Shown piece after piece: positions 10,586 through 20,034 of a DNA stretch of 64,000 bases (its first letter is position 1; each line of letters starts with the position of its first letter). Source of the stretch: Carnobacterium viridans (GTDB lineage: Bacteria; Bacillota; Bacilli; Lactobacillales; Carnobacteriaceae); contig NZ_FNJW01000008.1 in NCBI RefSeq assembly GCF_900102725.1, positions 1,054,001 through 1,118,000 on the forward strand, written 5' to 3'. Under the pieces are notes generated by a model, which ran no database searches, had not been told where the DNA came from, and saw only the letters and a list, made by a program, of their open reading frames with translations. The position numbers were made by a program, and so were the translations under genes.

Positions 10586-11872
10586 ATGGATAAAACCTAT
10601 TTAAATAAATTTTATAAAATGAACCATATTGAAAGACTGAATGCTCTTGTTGCTTCAGGCAGCCTGACTTCAGATGACTTGTTGCTAACCAAAGGTCTAC
10701 TCTTAACAGATGAGTTGGCCGATAATATGATTGAAAACCATTTAGTTAATTATGAATTGCCGTTAGGAGTCGCTTTAAACTTTTTAATCGATGAAAAGGA
10801 CTACATCATACCAATGGCTATCGAAGAGCCATCTGTCATTGCTGCCGCTAGTGCCGGAGCAAAAATCATTGCTCAATCAGGCGGTTTTAAAACCATTATT
10901 TCAGAACGCATTATGATTGGACAAGTTGCCTTAAAAGATGTTCCCGATATTCCTTTTGCCAAAAGCAATTTGATTCAACACAAAAATGATATTCTAAAAA
11001 AAGCTAATGATGCTCACCCTTCTATCGTTAAACGAGGAGGCGGCGCAACAGATATGTTCATTCGTGTAATCGAAGCAGATGCTGACGCTGGAACACCGGA
11101 GTTTTTAATGGTTCATTTGCACGTATCTACACTTGAAGCTATGGGCGCCAATATTATCAACACTATGATGGAAGGCATTACAGTCTATCTTGAAGAGTTA
11201 ACAAAAGGATCCGCTTTGATGAGTATCCTGTCTAACTACGCGACAGAATGTCTGGCTAGTGCAACTTGCCGAATACCCGTAGACCTTTTGAAAAAAAATG
11301 ATTATTCCGGTGAAGAAGTTCGTGACCGTTTGATTGAAGCTGGTCAATTAGCTTATGTTGACCCTTACCGAGCAGTTACTCATAATAAAGGTATCATGAA
11401 TGGTATTGATGCCGTGGTTTTAGCATCTGGCAACGACTGGCGTGCTATTTCTGCTGGTGCACATGCTTATGCCTCGCGCAGTGGACAATACCGTGCTCTT
11501 TCTACCTGGAAAAAAGCTGAAAATGGCGATCTGATTGGTCAATTAACGGTGCCTCTGCCTGTTGGCTCAGTTGGTGGATCGATTTCCATCCATCCAGCTG
11601 CTCAGTTCAGCAAACGCTTATTGGGCTATCCATCAGCTAAAGAGTTAGAATCCATCATCGTTTCCGTAGGTCTGGCTCAAAATTTTTCCGCTCTTAAAGC
11701 TCTCGTGACTGAAGGCATCCAAAAAGGGCATATGGGCCTGCAAGCTCGTTCTTTGGCTATCAGTGCTGGAGCAATGGGTGTAGACATTGAAAAAGTCGCT
11801 AAGCTGTTAAAATCAGCTGAAAACATGAATCTGTCTACCGCCAAAGCTCTACTTAAAGAGATCAAAACATAA
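10586..11872 (+). CDS. mvaA: hydroxymethylglutaryl-CoA reductase, class II
   Basis: The 428-residue enzyme reduces HMG-CoA to mevalonate in isoprenoid synthesis. Seen: EEPSVIAAASAGAK (about residues 79-92) near the catalytic Glu, the KGIMNGIDAVVLASGNDWRA stretch (about 270-289) with catalytic Lys and Asp, and the C-terminal GHMGLQARSLA segment with the catalytic His. It is a stand-alone reductase; enterococci instead fuse it to acetyl-CoA acetyltransferase (MvaE). The ATG at 10586 follows AAGGAG. The mvaS gene faces it tail to tail, so the first two committed mevalonate steps are adjacent but separately transcribed. Confidence 0.92.
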   Translation: MDKTYLNKFYKMNHIERLNALVASGSLTSDDLLLTKGLLLTDELADNMIENHLVNYELPLGVALNFLIDEKDYIIPMAIEEPSVIAAASAGAKIIAQSGGFKTIISERIMIGQVALKDVPDIPFAKSNLIQHKNDILKKANDAHPSIVKRGGGATDMFIRVIEADADAGTPEFLMVHLHVSTLEAMGANIINTMMEGITVYLEELTKGSALMSILSNYATECLASATCRIPVDLLKKNDYSGEEVRDRLIEAGQLAYVDPYRAVTHNKGIMNGIDAVVLASGNDWRAISAGAHAYASRSGQYRALSTWKKAENGDLIGQLTVPLPVGSVGGSISIHPAAQFSKRLLGYPSAKELESIIVSVGLAQNFSALKALVTEGIQKGHMGLQARSLAISAGAMGVDIEKVAKLLKSAENMNLSTAKALLKEIKT

Positions 11873-11910
11873 TTAACAGAAATACTTAAAATGATGTCTG
11901 AAACTCATGC

Positions 11911-11958
11911 TATTAAAAAGAACCAACTTTTCCATGGAAGAGTTGGTTCTTTTTAATA
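11911..11958 (+). terminator. long perfect hairpin / terminator after mvaA
   Basis: A 48-bp palindrome with 24-nt arms and one G-U pair: TATTAAAAAGAACCAACT...TTCCA and its complement. The arms end in T-rich sequence, so it can terminate mvaA. The centre TTCCATGGAA is the same core as in the tandem hairpins that follow, so it may be the first member of that cluster. Confidence 0.75.
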
Positions 11959-11961
11959 GTT

Positions 11962-12100
11962 CACTCTTTCGTGAAGATCATTTTCATGGAAGAGTGGCTC
12001 TCCGTTTGAAACAAACTCTTCCATGAAGATGTGTTCCATGGACAAGTGAGGCAGCTTTTCCCCTCAACTCTTCCGTCAAAGCCTATTTCATGGAAAAGTG
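11962..12100. repeat. hairpin-repeat cluster 1
   Basis: Three tandem hairpins follow the mvaA terminator. Their arms are CACTCTTTCGTGAA/TTCATGGAAGAGTG (11963-11995), ACTCTTCCATGAA/TTCCATGGACAAGT (12014-12047) and ACTCTTCCGTCAAA/TTTCATGGAAAAGT (12067-12099). Loops are 5-6 nt. They share the CATGAA/TTCATGG core with clusters at 45697, 47175 and 57019. Several arm differences are kept paired by G-U. Function unknown. Confidence 0.75.
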
Positions 12101-12124
12101 GCTCATCACACCAATTAATCTAGT

Positions 12125-12186
12125 AAAAAAAACTCATTTTCACCTCTGATGAACGTTATCATCAAGGATGGAAACAAGTTTTTTTA
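12125..12186 (-). terminator. intrinsic terminator after mvaS
   Basis: AAACTTGTTTCCATCC...TTGATGA pairs with TCATCAGAGGTGAAAA...GAGTTT around a 6-nt loop, with T-runs on both strands. Confidence 0.75.
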
Positions 12187-12208
12187 TTGGGATCATTTCT
12201 CACTAATC

Positions 12209-13381
12209 TTAGTGTGTTTTATTTACATATTGACGCATATTGTCTTTCATACCCGCCAAATAAATAGTAGCTGGATCTTTTGTAGCGTCAAATGTTGCAG
12301 TAGATCCATCGACTGGAATTGTTTGTTGGAAAACTTCCTCGTACTCTTCAATCGAAATTTCTGTTCTTGAAGCGAATAATTCAGCATGACTCTTGGTTTG
12401 TAAGTAGTCACGATAGTTCGGTTGCAAAATACCTGTGAAGAACTCCCCTACTGCACCTGAACCGTAACTATATAAGCCAATTCTAGAACCCTCTTTCAAT
12501 TGTTCGCTTTGTTCAAGTAAAGAAACCAAGCTTAAGTAAAGCGACCCTGTATAAATGTTTCCAATATTGCGATTATACGTTGTGCTTGATTGATAATTAG
12601 CCAACAACTTTTCTTGAGTAGCTTCATCCGCTTCTTCTATTACAGTTCTCAAAGCTTTAAGACCCATTTTAGTATATGGCAAATGGAAACAGATGGCTTC
12701 AAAATTATTTAACTCTAAACCAGATTTGTTTTTGTATTGTTCCCAAACTGTTGTAAAAAAGTGAATGTATTGTTCATTGGAGAATTTCCCGTCAACAAAA
12801 GCTGTATCTGAATAAACCGGACGCCAAAAATCCATAATATCCGCTGTTAAGTAGGCACTTTTATTTTCTAATGCCATAATTTTTGGTTCAGCACTGATGA
12901 CCATGGCTACCGCGCCAGCTCCTTGAGTAGATTCTCCAGAAGTATTTAATCCATAACGCGCAATATCTGATCCCAACACCAACACTCTGCTCTCTGGATT
13001 TAAAGCGATATGTCCTTTTGCCATTTGAATTCCTGCAGTAGCTCCATAACAAGCTTGCTTCACTTCAATAGAACGTGCATTTGGATTTAATCCTAACAAA
13101 TGGTGCACATATACCGCGCCTGATTTTGAATTGTCGATGCCTGATTCTGTACCAAAAATAACAAAATCAATTTTTCCTCTATCCGTCTCGTCTAGTATCA
13201 TTAATGCTGCATTTGCTGCTAATGTTACTGGGTCTTGTGTGATTGGAGCAATAGCCATTTTTTCTTGGCCAATCCCGATAGTAAATTTTTCCGGCTCTAC
13301 ATTTCTAGCTACTGCCAATTTGTTCATATCTACGTACATATGTGGTGCAAAAAAACCAATTTTGTCTATTCCAATTTTCAA
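12209..13381 (-). CDS. mvaS: hydroxymethylglutaryl-CoA synthase
   Basis: The 390-residue enzyme condenses acetyl-CoA and acetoacetyl-CoA to HMG-CoA. The catalytic cysteine is in the motif KQACYGATAG (about residues 107-116), and the His region is FHLPYTKMGLKAL (about 232-244). The bacterial thiolase-fold N-terminus MKIGIDKIGFFAPHMYVDM is intact. The ATG follows AAAGGACCCC. With mvaA it supplies mevalonate for undecaprenyl and other isoprenoids. The remaining pathway genes are not in the window. Confidence 0.93.
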   Translation of the reverse strand: MKIGIDKIGFFAPHMYVDMNKLAVARNVEPEKFTIGIGQEKMAIAPITQDPVTLAANAALMILDETDRGKIDFVIFGTESGIDNSKSGAVYVHHLLGLNPNARSIEVKQACYGATAGIQMAKGHIALNPESRVLVLGSDIARYGLNTSGESTQGAGAVAMVISAEPKIMALENKSAYLTADIMDFWRPVYSDTAFVDGKFSNEQYIHFFTTVWEQYKNKSGLELNNFEAICFHLPYTKMGLKALRTVIEEADEATQEKLLANYQSSTTYNRNIGNIYTGSLYLSLVSLLEQSEQLKEGSRIGLYSYGSGAVGEFFTGILQPNYRDYLQTKSHAELFASRTEISIEEYEEVFQQTIPVDGSTATFDATKDPATIYLAGMKDNMRQYVNKTH

Positions 13382-13763
13382 AAGAAAGGACCCCTTTTTT
13401 ATTTAATGACTTCTCATATACAGCTTTACATTTAATTTACAGCTGCCTATTAACCTGTTCTATTCAGTATTCTAATAAATGATAAGTTATTCATAGTTAA
13501 AAAACAACTGTTTGCTTCTAATCTAAAGAGAAGCTTAAGAATCTAATCACTAGGTAAACAAAGATTTAATCTAAATCCAATTTAATTTAAGATCTTTCGA
13601 TTCCTTTTTCACTTAATTGAGTACATAATTGATTCAAATTACCCGCTGTTGAAACGTCTTTAATAAAATTCTTTGAAATTCTTATGGATAACAAAAAAAA
13701 TGGTAATCTGTTAATACTAGATTACCATTTTTATTCTTATTAATTGTTTGTGTTAGTCGTTAG
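13382..13763. other. intergenic region upstream of mvaS and downstream of GH1
   Basis: 382 bp of AT-rich sequence. It holds the mvaS promoter region and, at 13696-13732, the GH1 terminator. I see no other repeat or gene. Confidence 0.5.
13696..13732 (-). terminator. intrinsic terminator after GH1 gene 1
   Basis: AATGGTAATCT pairs with AGATTACCATT around a 9-nt loop, with T-runs on both strands. Confidence 0.85.
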
Positions 13764-15182
13764 TTATCTGATTTGTGTTTTATCTGGAACTTCAAAAACA
13801 CTATTTTTAATGATGTCTTGGTACCAAAAAGCCGATTTTTTTAATGATCGGTCTCTGTCATTGTCTAAATCGATTCTGACTAATCCATAACGATTTTTGA
13901 ATGCATTCATAGGAGATACACAATCGGTAAATGCCCATAACATATACCCTTTACAGTTTGATCCAGCTTCAGTTACCTCAATCAAACTATTCAAATGCTC
14001 TGTAATAAACTCGATGCGGTAATCGTCTTGTACGACTCCATTGCTGTCCATAAACCGCTCTTCATCTTCAATACCCATCCCATTTTCTGTGACCATCCAC
14101 GGAATATTTCCGTACTCATTTTTTATACGCATGCCGAAATCAAACATCATTTGAGGATAAATTTCCCATCCTCTAGACTTGTTCATTTTTCGACCTGGCA
14201 ATTCAAAATGATCATAGTAGAACGCTGGATGGAAAGGTGTTTGCTCATTCCATTGGTAGCTTGGTGCCTTCACACGATTTGGATAATACAAATTGATTCC
14301 TAAATAGTCTACCGTATTTTGCGCGATAATAGCCAACTCTTCAGTTGTATGATCAAATAAGATACCGTGTTTTTCTAGTAATGGGAACAATTCTTCAGGA
14401 TACGTTCCTTTTACCAATGGATCTAAATAAATGCGGTTAAAAAATAAATCATACATCTCAGCTGCTTTTTTGTCTGCCTCTGAAGAAGATCTTGGATACG
14501 TTACTTCTGGATTTAACACAATACCGATTTGGCCATCGTAATTATTTCTATGATACATTTCGACAACTTTTGCGGTCGCCAAAACTTTATGGTAATTCCA
14601 TTGCATCCATTTTTTTGTGTTTTGCTCATGTGGATACCGAATAGCGTCTAAGTAAGTACGTGTTTGGATAACGACAGGTTCATTAAAGGTAAACCAGTAT
14701 TTTACACGGTCTGCATATCGATCAAAAACGATTTCCGCATATTGTGCAAACAGATCAACTACTTTTTTAGAACTCCAACCATCATATTTTTCTAGCAAAT
14801 AAGTCGGCAATTCATAATGTTCCAGGCACAACATCGGTACTACACCAGCTTCAATCAAGCTATCTATATAACGGCCAACAAATGAAGCGTAGTCCTCGTC
14901 AACTTCCAAAGTTTCATAATTCGTAAAAAATCTTGACCAGTTTATTGAAGTACGAAAATGGGTTAATCCAATTTCTTTCATTAGATCAATATCATCTTGA
15001 TAGCGTTCATAAAAATTAGTTGCGACTCCTGGACCGAAACCTTCATGCCAGACATGTCTTTCATTTTTATACCATGTATCAAGATATGAATCCTGTCCTT
15101 CTTTTTTGCCTTTCCATCCCTCTGTTTGCCATGCGGATGACCCAGCACCAATAATAAAATCCTTTGGAATTTGCTTTTGCAC
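13764..15182 (-). CDS. 6-phospho-beta-glucosidase, GH1 (copy 1)
   Basis: A full-length (472-residue) glycoside hydrolase family 1 protein. The acid/base Glu is in TFNEPV (about residues 167-172) and the nucleophile Glu in VTENGMG (about 367-373). The C-terminal KKSAFWYQDII is typical of phospho-glucosidases. It should hydrolyse PTS-imported beta-glucoside 6-phosphates in the cytoplasm. The GTG at 15182 is preferred (9 nt after GGAG); the upstream in-frame GTG at 15200 would overlap the ribosome binding site. It follows the PTS IIB-IIA genes on the same strand, but a MITE lies between them. A second GH1 gene is at 21543. Confidence 0.88.
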   Translation of the reverse strand: MQKQIPKDFIIGAGSSAWQTEGWKGKKEGQDSYLDTWYKNERHVWHEGFGPGVATNFYERYQDDIDLMKEIGLTHFRTSINWSRFFTNYETLEVDEDYASFVGRYIDSLIEAGVVPMLCLEHYELPTYLLEKYDGWSSKKVVDLFAQYAEIVFDRYADRVKYWFTFNEPVVIQTRTYLDAIRYPHEQNTKKWMQWNYHKVLATAKVVEMYHRNNYDGQIGIVLNPEVTYPRSSSEADKKAAEMYDLFFNRIYLDPLVKGTYPEELFPLLEKHGILFDHTTEELAIIAQNTVDYLGINLYYPNRVKAPSYQWNEQTPFHPAFYYDHFELPGRKMNKSRGWEIYPQMMFDFGMRIKNEYGNIPWMVTENGMGIEDEERFMDSNGVVQDDYRIEFITEHLNSLIEVTEAGSNCKGYMLWAFTDCVSPMNAFKNRYGLVRIDLDNDRDRSLKKSAFWYQDIIKNSVFEVPDKTQIR

Positions 15183-15260
15183 TTTTATACTCTCCTTCAC
15201 TTATAGATTTAGTTTGACCTTCTGTTAAACAGTTTTACGCATTCGACAGACAATAAAAAG

Positions 15261-15518
15261 GGTTGTATGACAAATAGCGTTGGTTGTATCAAACTAAGAT
15301 TTCTTCTGGAATGAACGGGTTTGCTTGTATAGAGCCATGAGACCGCCTGAAGCTTATAATCTTCAGGCTTTCAAGCCTCAAACAAAGCGTAACCGCTGAA
15401 GCGCCAACGCTCTGTAATTCGCATTGAATCTTTTACACGGCTACAAGCAACCCCTATTCCTCCAAAAATTTTGTATAATCAATTTTAGAAATCTACCAAC
15501 ACTAAAAATTATAGACCC
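15261..15518 (-). mobile_element. MITE copy 2, with perfect 8-bp target duplication
   Basis: A 258-bp element in the opposite orientation to copy 1. On the minus strand it begins GGGTCTATAATTTTTAGTGT. Both sides carry the identical octamer ATAAAAAG (15253-15260 and 15519-15526), the clearest evidence that this family transposed. Internal features match copy 1: TTTGCTTGT/ACAAGCAA outer pairing, an AAAGCGT hairpin, and GCCTGAAG/CTTCAGGC as a perfect stem. It separates the PTS IIA gene from GH1 copy 1. Confidence 0.88.
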
Positions 15519-15576
15519 ATAAAAAGCCATAAAATGAAATCTTTATGACTTTTTATGACTTGCTATGAACTTGCAT

Positions 15577-15906
15577 TTAGTCTAATGATACTCCTGCAAG
15601 TTTTTTATATACGTCAACAACTTCAGACGCCATATCTCTAAATGTTATAGCATTCATCAAATGGTCTTGGCTATGCACAGCTAATAAAGAAACGGTTAGC
15701 TCTTCACCAGAAGCTTCTTGCGTCAATAAACTCGTTTGAGCATGGTGAGCTTCCACTAAAGATTTATCTGCTGCATCTAATTTTTCAGCTGCTAATGCAA
15801 AATTATCTGTTTTTGCAGCATGGATTGCTTCCATTGCATCACTTTTAGCGTTTCCTCCATGAATAATTAACCCCATGATTGTTTCTATATTTATTGTTTG
15901 TCCCAC
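15577..15906 (-). CDS. celC: PTS lactose/cellobiose-family EIIA
   Basis: This 109-residue all-helical EIIA matches the Lac/Cel family. The phospho-histidine is in AVHSQDHLMNA (about residues 77-87), and the N-terminus has the usual MGLIIHGGNAKSDAMEAI. It passes phosphate from HPr to the EIIB encoded just upstream (31-bp gap). The GTG start follows AAGGAAG. It should be co-transcribed with IIB from the sigma-54 promoter at 16298. Confidence 0.9.
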   Translation of the reverse strand: MGQTINIETIMGLIIHGGNAKSDAMEAIHAAKTDNFALAAEKLDAADKSLVEAHHAQTSLLTQEASGEELTVSLLAVHSQDHLMNAITFRDMASEVVDVYKKLAGVSLD

Positions 15907-15937
15907 TTTAAAAACTTCCTTTCATAATCCTTACAGA

Positions 15938-16255
15938 TTAATTCATTAATTTAAGAGCTTGATCCAACACATTTTCGCCATTCATTTTACCGTAATCCTG
16001 CATATTGATAATGTCTAATGGAATATTTTTTCCAGCTAATTTCTTTTCAAATTGACCTTTCATGAATCGAACTTGTGGTCCTAATAACATAACGTCAATA
16101 TTTTTGTTTTCAATATTTCTATCTGCTTCTGCTGCTGATACTGCAAAAATTTCTGTATCCATTTCGCGAGCTTTTGAAGCCGCTTGCATCTTAGTTACTA
16201 ATAAACTTGTACTCATACCTGCTGAACATACTAACATAATTGTTTTTTCTGCCAT
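15938..16255 (-). CDS. celA: PTS lactose/cellobiose-family EIIB
   Basis: A 105-residue EIIB with the P-loop phospho-cysteine at position 10 (MLVCSAGMSTSLLV). It accepts phosphate from EIIA and gives it to sugar entering through EIIC (probably the gene at 20035). The ATG follows GGAGTGATAAATA. A consensus -24/-12 sigma-54 promoter lies about 45 bp upstream, so expression should need RpoN and the LevR-type activator next door. Confidence 0.9.
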   Translation of the reverse strand: MAEKTIMLVCSAGMSTSLLVTKMQAASKAREMDTEIFAVSAAEADRNIENKNIDVMLLGPQVRFMKGQFEKKLAGKNIPLDIINMQDYGKMNGENVLDQALKLMN

Positions 16256-16297
16256 TATTTATCACTCCATTAAGTTATTTGCTTTACACTTACTATA

Positions 16298-16314
16298 ATG
16301 CAATTATCGTGCCA
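16298..16314 (-). promoter_or_regulatory. sigma-54 (-24/-12) promoter of celA-celC
   Basis: On the minus strand the sequence TGGCACGATAATTGCAT matches the RpoN consensus TGGCAC-N5-TTGCW exactly, including the invariant GG and GC. It is correctly placed upstream of the IIB gene, and a sigma-54-type activator gene is adjacent. Confidence 0.9.
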
Positions 16315-16322
16315 ATATTGTA

Positions 16323-16338
16323 GAATGTAAACACATTC
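16323..16338. promoter_or_regulatory. dyad next to the -24 element
   Basis: GAATGT-N4-ACATTC is a perfect 6-bp inverted repeat, 8 bp upstream of the -24 box. It may be a binding site for the activator or a repressor. Activator sites usually lie further upstream, so its role is uncertain. Confidence 0.4.
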
Positions 16339-16384
16339 AGAAAGCCTTTTCTTTACTCATCGTAACTTACACACTACAAATAAA

Positions 16385-16411
16385 AAATACACACTATTTT
16401 AGTGTGTATTT
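16385..16411 (-). terminator. intrinsic terminator after the LevR-type gene
   Basis: AAATACACACTA and TAGTGTGTATTT with a 3-nt loop; a U-run follows on the minus strand. Confidence 0.8.
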
Positions 16412-19111
16412 TTAAATAGGCAATTTTACTTGATTTTCAATAATCATTTGTGCAATATACGCAATCTCATCCTCTGGAATAGCCATTTGATAGTGTTTTT
16501 CTAAGGGAATAAGAGTTACTTTGATGACATCCATCGTCATCCGATTCTTTTTGGCGTATACTTCTAATCCATGAAATTCGCGAACAATTGTACCTGTTTG
16601 CAACCCTTCAATCAAAAACGCCAAATGCAGCAACATACCCGTTTCCACGCCTGCTGGAATCATAACATTCAATTGATTTTTTATTTGTCGGATTAGTTTT
16701 TGCAAAAAGTGCATGAGTTGTTGGATAGACCCTACTTTTTTTAAAGTACCCGTTAACGATTGGATGATTTCGTTTATGGGAAGTTCTTCTTCTAGTTGAT
16801 TGCTTAGCAACAGTAATTTTTCATCATTAAATATATCATAGGTGGTATAAAAAGGAATATTCTGATAGTCGAATTCAACAGTGCCTACTATTGCTTTGAT
16901 ATCATATGTCTCCATCAATTGATCAATGCGTTGCTTGAATGCTTCACGGTGTAAAAATTGCAAAGGAATAATTTTCACTTTTGTAGAATCCACTACTGGA
17001 AGAATACGTTGTTCTAGCTTTTTAGCTACTCCTTCTCCCGTAAAACAGGTAACTAATATGGCTTTCTTTTTCTTTGTATCCACTAGAGTTAGTTGTTTTG
17101 TACTGCTTTTTAATACCGTTTGACAACTTTGGTACATTTCCTCCAACGTACGGCCGATACTTGCCATTCTTACAGCTTCCAATACGACTAAAGTACTCAC
17201 CATAGGGAGTGTTTTAACTCGTAAATTTAAATCTTCTGCTAGCATATTTCCAAAAGTATTTAGTGAACCCATATCCGTTAAAATCAATAATCCTTGTTGG
17301 TATGCTTCTTTATTTTCCTCAATCGTTTGACGTACTAGCTGGTACATTTCTTGAACTTTCATAGTCAATGGCATATTGACAGCTACGCCAACTGTTGTTT
17401 CTAATAATTCTTTTACGGTTTCCAACATGCTGCTTGCCGTTGTTTTCCCATGCATCAAAACCATAACTGCTGTCATTTCTTCTTGTTTTTGAGCCACTTC
17501 AACTTCTTCTTGTTTCGTTAAAAACAACGTGATAAACCCAATTTCTTCAAATGGAATTTCCACAGAATAGGTTTCTTCAATCATAGCTGAAAGATCGATC
17601 GCTATTTGAAATTCTTTCGAGTAGTTCTTTCGAATCTCATTCAAATTTGGAAAATCAATTCGTTGGTTTTCCTCTATTCGCTCAAGAGCACTTTGCAGAT
17701 GTAGAGCAAAAGCAAATTCCATTTTAGTAGAATAGGTACGATCCAACCGTTCTTTAGCAAGCGAATACATTTGTTCAACTAATTCTTTTAATACTGGATC
17801 AATAATGTGTTTGCGTACATCAGATGTGGTCGAAAGAGTTTTGACGTATTCATTAAAATATGTTTTCTGTTCTTTATGTCCTAATCCGTCCAAATGATAA
17901 TTTTCTAAAAGATTCTCATTTGTCGTTTTCAATAGATTCTTTTCTATCAATGGTACAATTGCTTTTTCCTTCTGCTGATAAACTAAAGAGTCAGTTGAAT
18001 CCGTTATTGGCATGTACGTAAACTCTGCTTGGTCTAGCTGAATCAATCGTTCCACTTGCTTAGGCAATTCTTTTATCGATAATAGCCCTTTTTGGACTTT
18101 TAGAGGCAAGTCTTTTTGATTAATTTTTAAAGACTGTCTGTTTTCCATTCGAACATTTAAGAAAGCTTTGGCACAGACTAATTTTAAATCTCGTTGAAAT
18201 TGACCAATATTTCCTTCTGGTTGATACAACATAAAGGCTAATAAAGCTTCTCTTTCAATGATGATTTTTTGTTTAAGACGTTGCGCTTCTTGTTTCAAAA
18301 AATTGTCTATCAACTCATACCGTTCTTCAATTGTGCGTTCACTTAACTCAGGTAAGGTGATAGCCATTGGGATTCTACGTGTGAACGTTGACAATAATAC
18401 ATTCGATTTTTCTGTTGTTGCTCCAATAATCAATACATTTGCATGGTGTGTTTCATTGCTTTCTCCTAAAGGACGATAAATCCCTTTGTCAATGAATGTG
18501 AACAACATTTCTTGACCTTCAGGTGGCAATCGGTGAATCTCATCTAAAAATAAAATGCCGTTATCAGCTTGGTGAATAAGACCAGTCCGATCTTGGGTAG
18601 CACCAGTATAAGACCCTTTTTTCACACCAAAAATATGCCCAAAAAGCAATTGTGGATTTTGGGCATAGTCTGCACAGTTATACGTTACGAATGGAGCATC
18701 TTTAGACAACGCTCTCGATTCAATCGCAAATTGGTACATACATTCTGCAAATAGCGATTTTCCTGTTCCGGTTTGACCAAAAATAATCGTATGCAATCCA
18801 TTGGGGGGGTATAATATTGCCGCTTTTGCTTGTTGGACTACTTCTTTTAGAGAAGCTTCATAGCCTATCAAACGAGAAAAAGCATTCATTTTAGAGTATT
18901 CTTCTTGCTCATTTTCGTTAACCGCTATTGATTGATACAACACTGGACGTCCAGTTATCTTTTCTAGCTGATTTTCTTTATACAGTTCATTCAAGTAACG
19001 GCTAACATTTGCGCGGTCCAATGATAAAGCTAAGGCAATATCTTTGGCTGTGACTCCTTTATTTATTTCATTCAAATAGTCTAATACTATTTTTTTACGA
19101 TTATTGGTCAC
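16412..19111 (-). CDS. LevR-type sigma-54 activator with PRD and PTS domains
   Basis: An 899-residue regulator. Domains in order: N-terminal helix-turn-helix (residues 1-60), AAA+ domain (about 85-330; Walker A GQTGTGKS, sigma-54 contact loop GSYTGA, Walker B FLDEIHR), PRD1 (about 430-530; His in FALHLQSALER), EIIA-Man-like domain (about 550-680; VLMHGKTTAS), EIIB-like segment (about 695-770; LVTCFTGEGVAKK) and PRD2 (about 790-890; LLHLAFLIEGL). Such proteins activate RpoN promoters and are tuned by PTS phosphorylation. The target is very likely the celA-celC promoter at 16298. The GTG start follows GGGGGAGG. Confidence 0.88.
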   Translation of the reverse strand: MTNNRKKIVLDYLNEINKGVTAKDIALALSLDRANVSRYLNELYKENQLEKITGRPVLYQSIAVNENEQEEYSKMNAFSRLIGYEASLKEVVQQAKAAILYPPNGLHTIIFGQTGTGKSLFAECMYQFAIESRALSKDAPFVTYNCADYAQNPQLLFGHIFGVKKGSYTGATQDRTGLIHQADNGILFLDEIHRLPPEGQEMLFTFIDKGIYRPLGESNETHHANVLIIGATTEKSNVLLSTFTRRIPMAITLPELSERTIEERYELIDNFLKQEAQRLKQKIIIEREALLAFMLYQPEGNIGQFQRDLKLVCAKAFLNVRMENRQSLKINQKDLPLKVQKGLLSIKELPKQVERLIQLDQAEFTYMPITDSTDSLVYQQKEKAIVPLIEKNLLKTTNENLLENYHLDGLGHKEQKTYFNEYVKTLSTTSDVRKHIIDPVLKELVEQMYSLAKERLDRTYSTKMEFAFALHLQSALERIEENQRIDFPNLNEIRKNYSKEFQIAIDLSAMIEETYSVEIPFEEIGFITLFLTKQEEVEVAQKQEEMTAVMVLMHGKTTASSMLETVKELLETTVGVAVNMPLTMKVQEMYQLVRQTIEENKEAYQQGLLILTDMGSLNTFGNMLAEDLNLRVKTLPMVSTLVVLEAVRMASIGRTLEEMYQSCQTVLKSSTKQLTLVDTKKKKAILVTCFTGEGVAKKLEQRILPVVDSTKVKIIPLQFLHREAFKQRIDQLMETYDIKAIVGTVEFDYQNIPFYTTYDIFNDEKLLLLSNQLEEELPINEIIQSLTGTLKKVGSIQQLMHFLQKLIRQIKNQLNVMIPAGVETGMLLHLAFLIEGLQTGTIVREFHGLEVYAKKNRMTMDVIKVTLIPLEKHYQMAIPEDEIAYIAQMIIENQVKLPI

Positions 19112-19145
19112 TTTTCCTCCCCCTTACTTTGAGAGTTCTATTCTT

Positions 19146-19862
19146 TTAAAATTTTTGATTCATATCGATAAACGTAAAACTACGTGTATCATAACGATGA
19201 CGACTACGTGAGTGCTCAAAAGGGCGACCATCTTTTAAGTACACGATTTGTTCGACCTCTAATACGGGATCATGAACACCACAATTCAAATACTCTTGGT
19301 CGTATTTAGAGGACTTATCTGCACGAATTTTACGAAACGCTCCACTAAAGGTTATATTTAAGTCTTCATGAAGGTATTTATAGATGGAACCTTTAATGAT
19401 GTCTTCCGTTAACCCAACTGCCAAATCCGTTGGCATACATGTATGTTCTAAAACATATGGCTTATCATCAAGAATTCTTAGCCTAATTAGATTATATACT
19501 GGCATACTCTTTTCAATCATCAAATGTTCCATCATTTCTTCACTAGGGAATTCAACTGTAAATTTAATGATTTTACTTTCTAACTTATGGCCTTGCATCT
19601 GTTTTGTTAAACCATCGTATTCATTAACAGCGGCATTTTTTTCATTTAAAGGAGAATTTTTCATCACAAAAGTTCCAGCACCACGTTGACGATAAATTAA
19701 CCCTTCCATGGCTAAAATATCTAGTGCTTTTTTTATAGTCATTCTACTCACTTTAAATTCTTCTGATAGGGTTACTTGATCTGGGATAAGAGATTCCACT
19801 TTATATTCGCCATTTGTAATGCGATTTCTTATTTCATTTGCTATCGCTTCATACTTTACCAT
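19146..19862 (-). CDS. GntR/HutC-family repressor with UTRA domain
   Basis: This 238-residue protein has an N-terminal winged helix (residues 1-75; LSEEFKVSRMTIKKALDILAMEGLIYRQRGAGTFV) and a UTRA effector domain (about 95-230). The family is usually induced by a sugar phosphate. It lies upstream of the LevR-type gene and downstream of celB. A perfect dyad in its own leader (19912) and a shared 14-bp motif before celB and bglA suggest it represses itself and the cellobiose genes. The ATG follows GGAGGTACCACA. Confidence 0.85.
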   Translation of the reverse strand: MVKYEAIANEIRNRITNGEYKVESLIPDQVTLSEEFKVSRMTIKKALDILAMEGLIYRQRGAGTFVMKNSPLNEKNAAVNEYDGLTKQMQGHKLESKIIKFTVEFPSEEMMEHLMIEKSMPVYNLIRLRILDDKPYVLEHTCMPTDLAVGLTEDIIKGSIYKYLHEDLNITFSGAFRKIRADKSSKYDQEYLNCGVHDPVLEVEQIVYLKDGRPFEHSRSRHRYDTRSFTFIDMNQKF

Positions 19863-19911
19863 TGTGGTACCTCCTTGTTCTTGTGCTCACAATCATCATA
19901 GCTTAATTAAA

Positions 19912-19933
19912 ATCATAAGACTAGCCTTATGAT
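19912..19933. promoter_or_regulatory. autoregulatory operator candidate of the GntR gene
   Basis: A perfect inverted repeat (ATCATAAG, 6-bp centre ACTAGC, CTTATGAT) lies 50 bp upstream of the GntR start. It contains AAGACTAG, which also occurs in the motifs at 21459 and 22977. Confidence 0.6.
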
Positions 19934-19967
19934 AAAAAAAGGACTGATTCCCTTCAAAATTTAATCT

Positions 19968-20005
19968 AAAAAAAGAACTTACCTAAAGAGGCAAGTTCTT
20001 TTTTA
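19968..20005 (-). terminator. intrinsic terminator after celB
   Basis: AAGAACTTGCC pairs with GGTAAGTTCTT, followed by a U-tract on the minus strand. Confidence 0.85.
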
Positions 20006-20034
20006 TTCGTTGTTTTATGCCTTTTTATCTCTTA

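Noticed and set aside
12149-12370. 73-codon plus-strand open frame
   Set aside because: It covers the mvaS terminator and 3' end in antisense and has no family resemblance.
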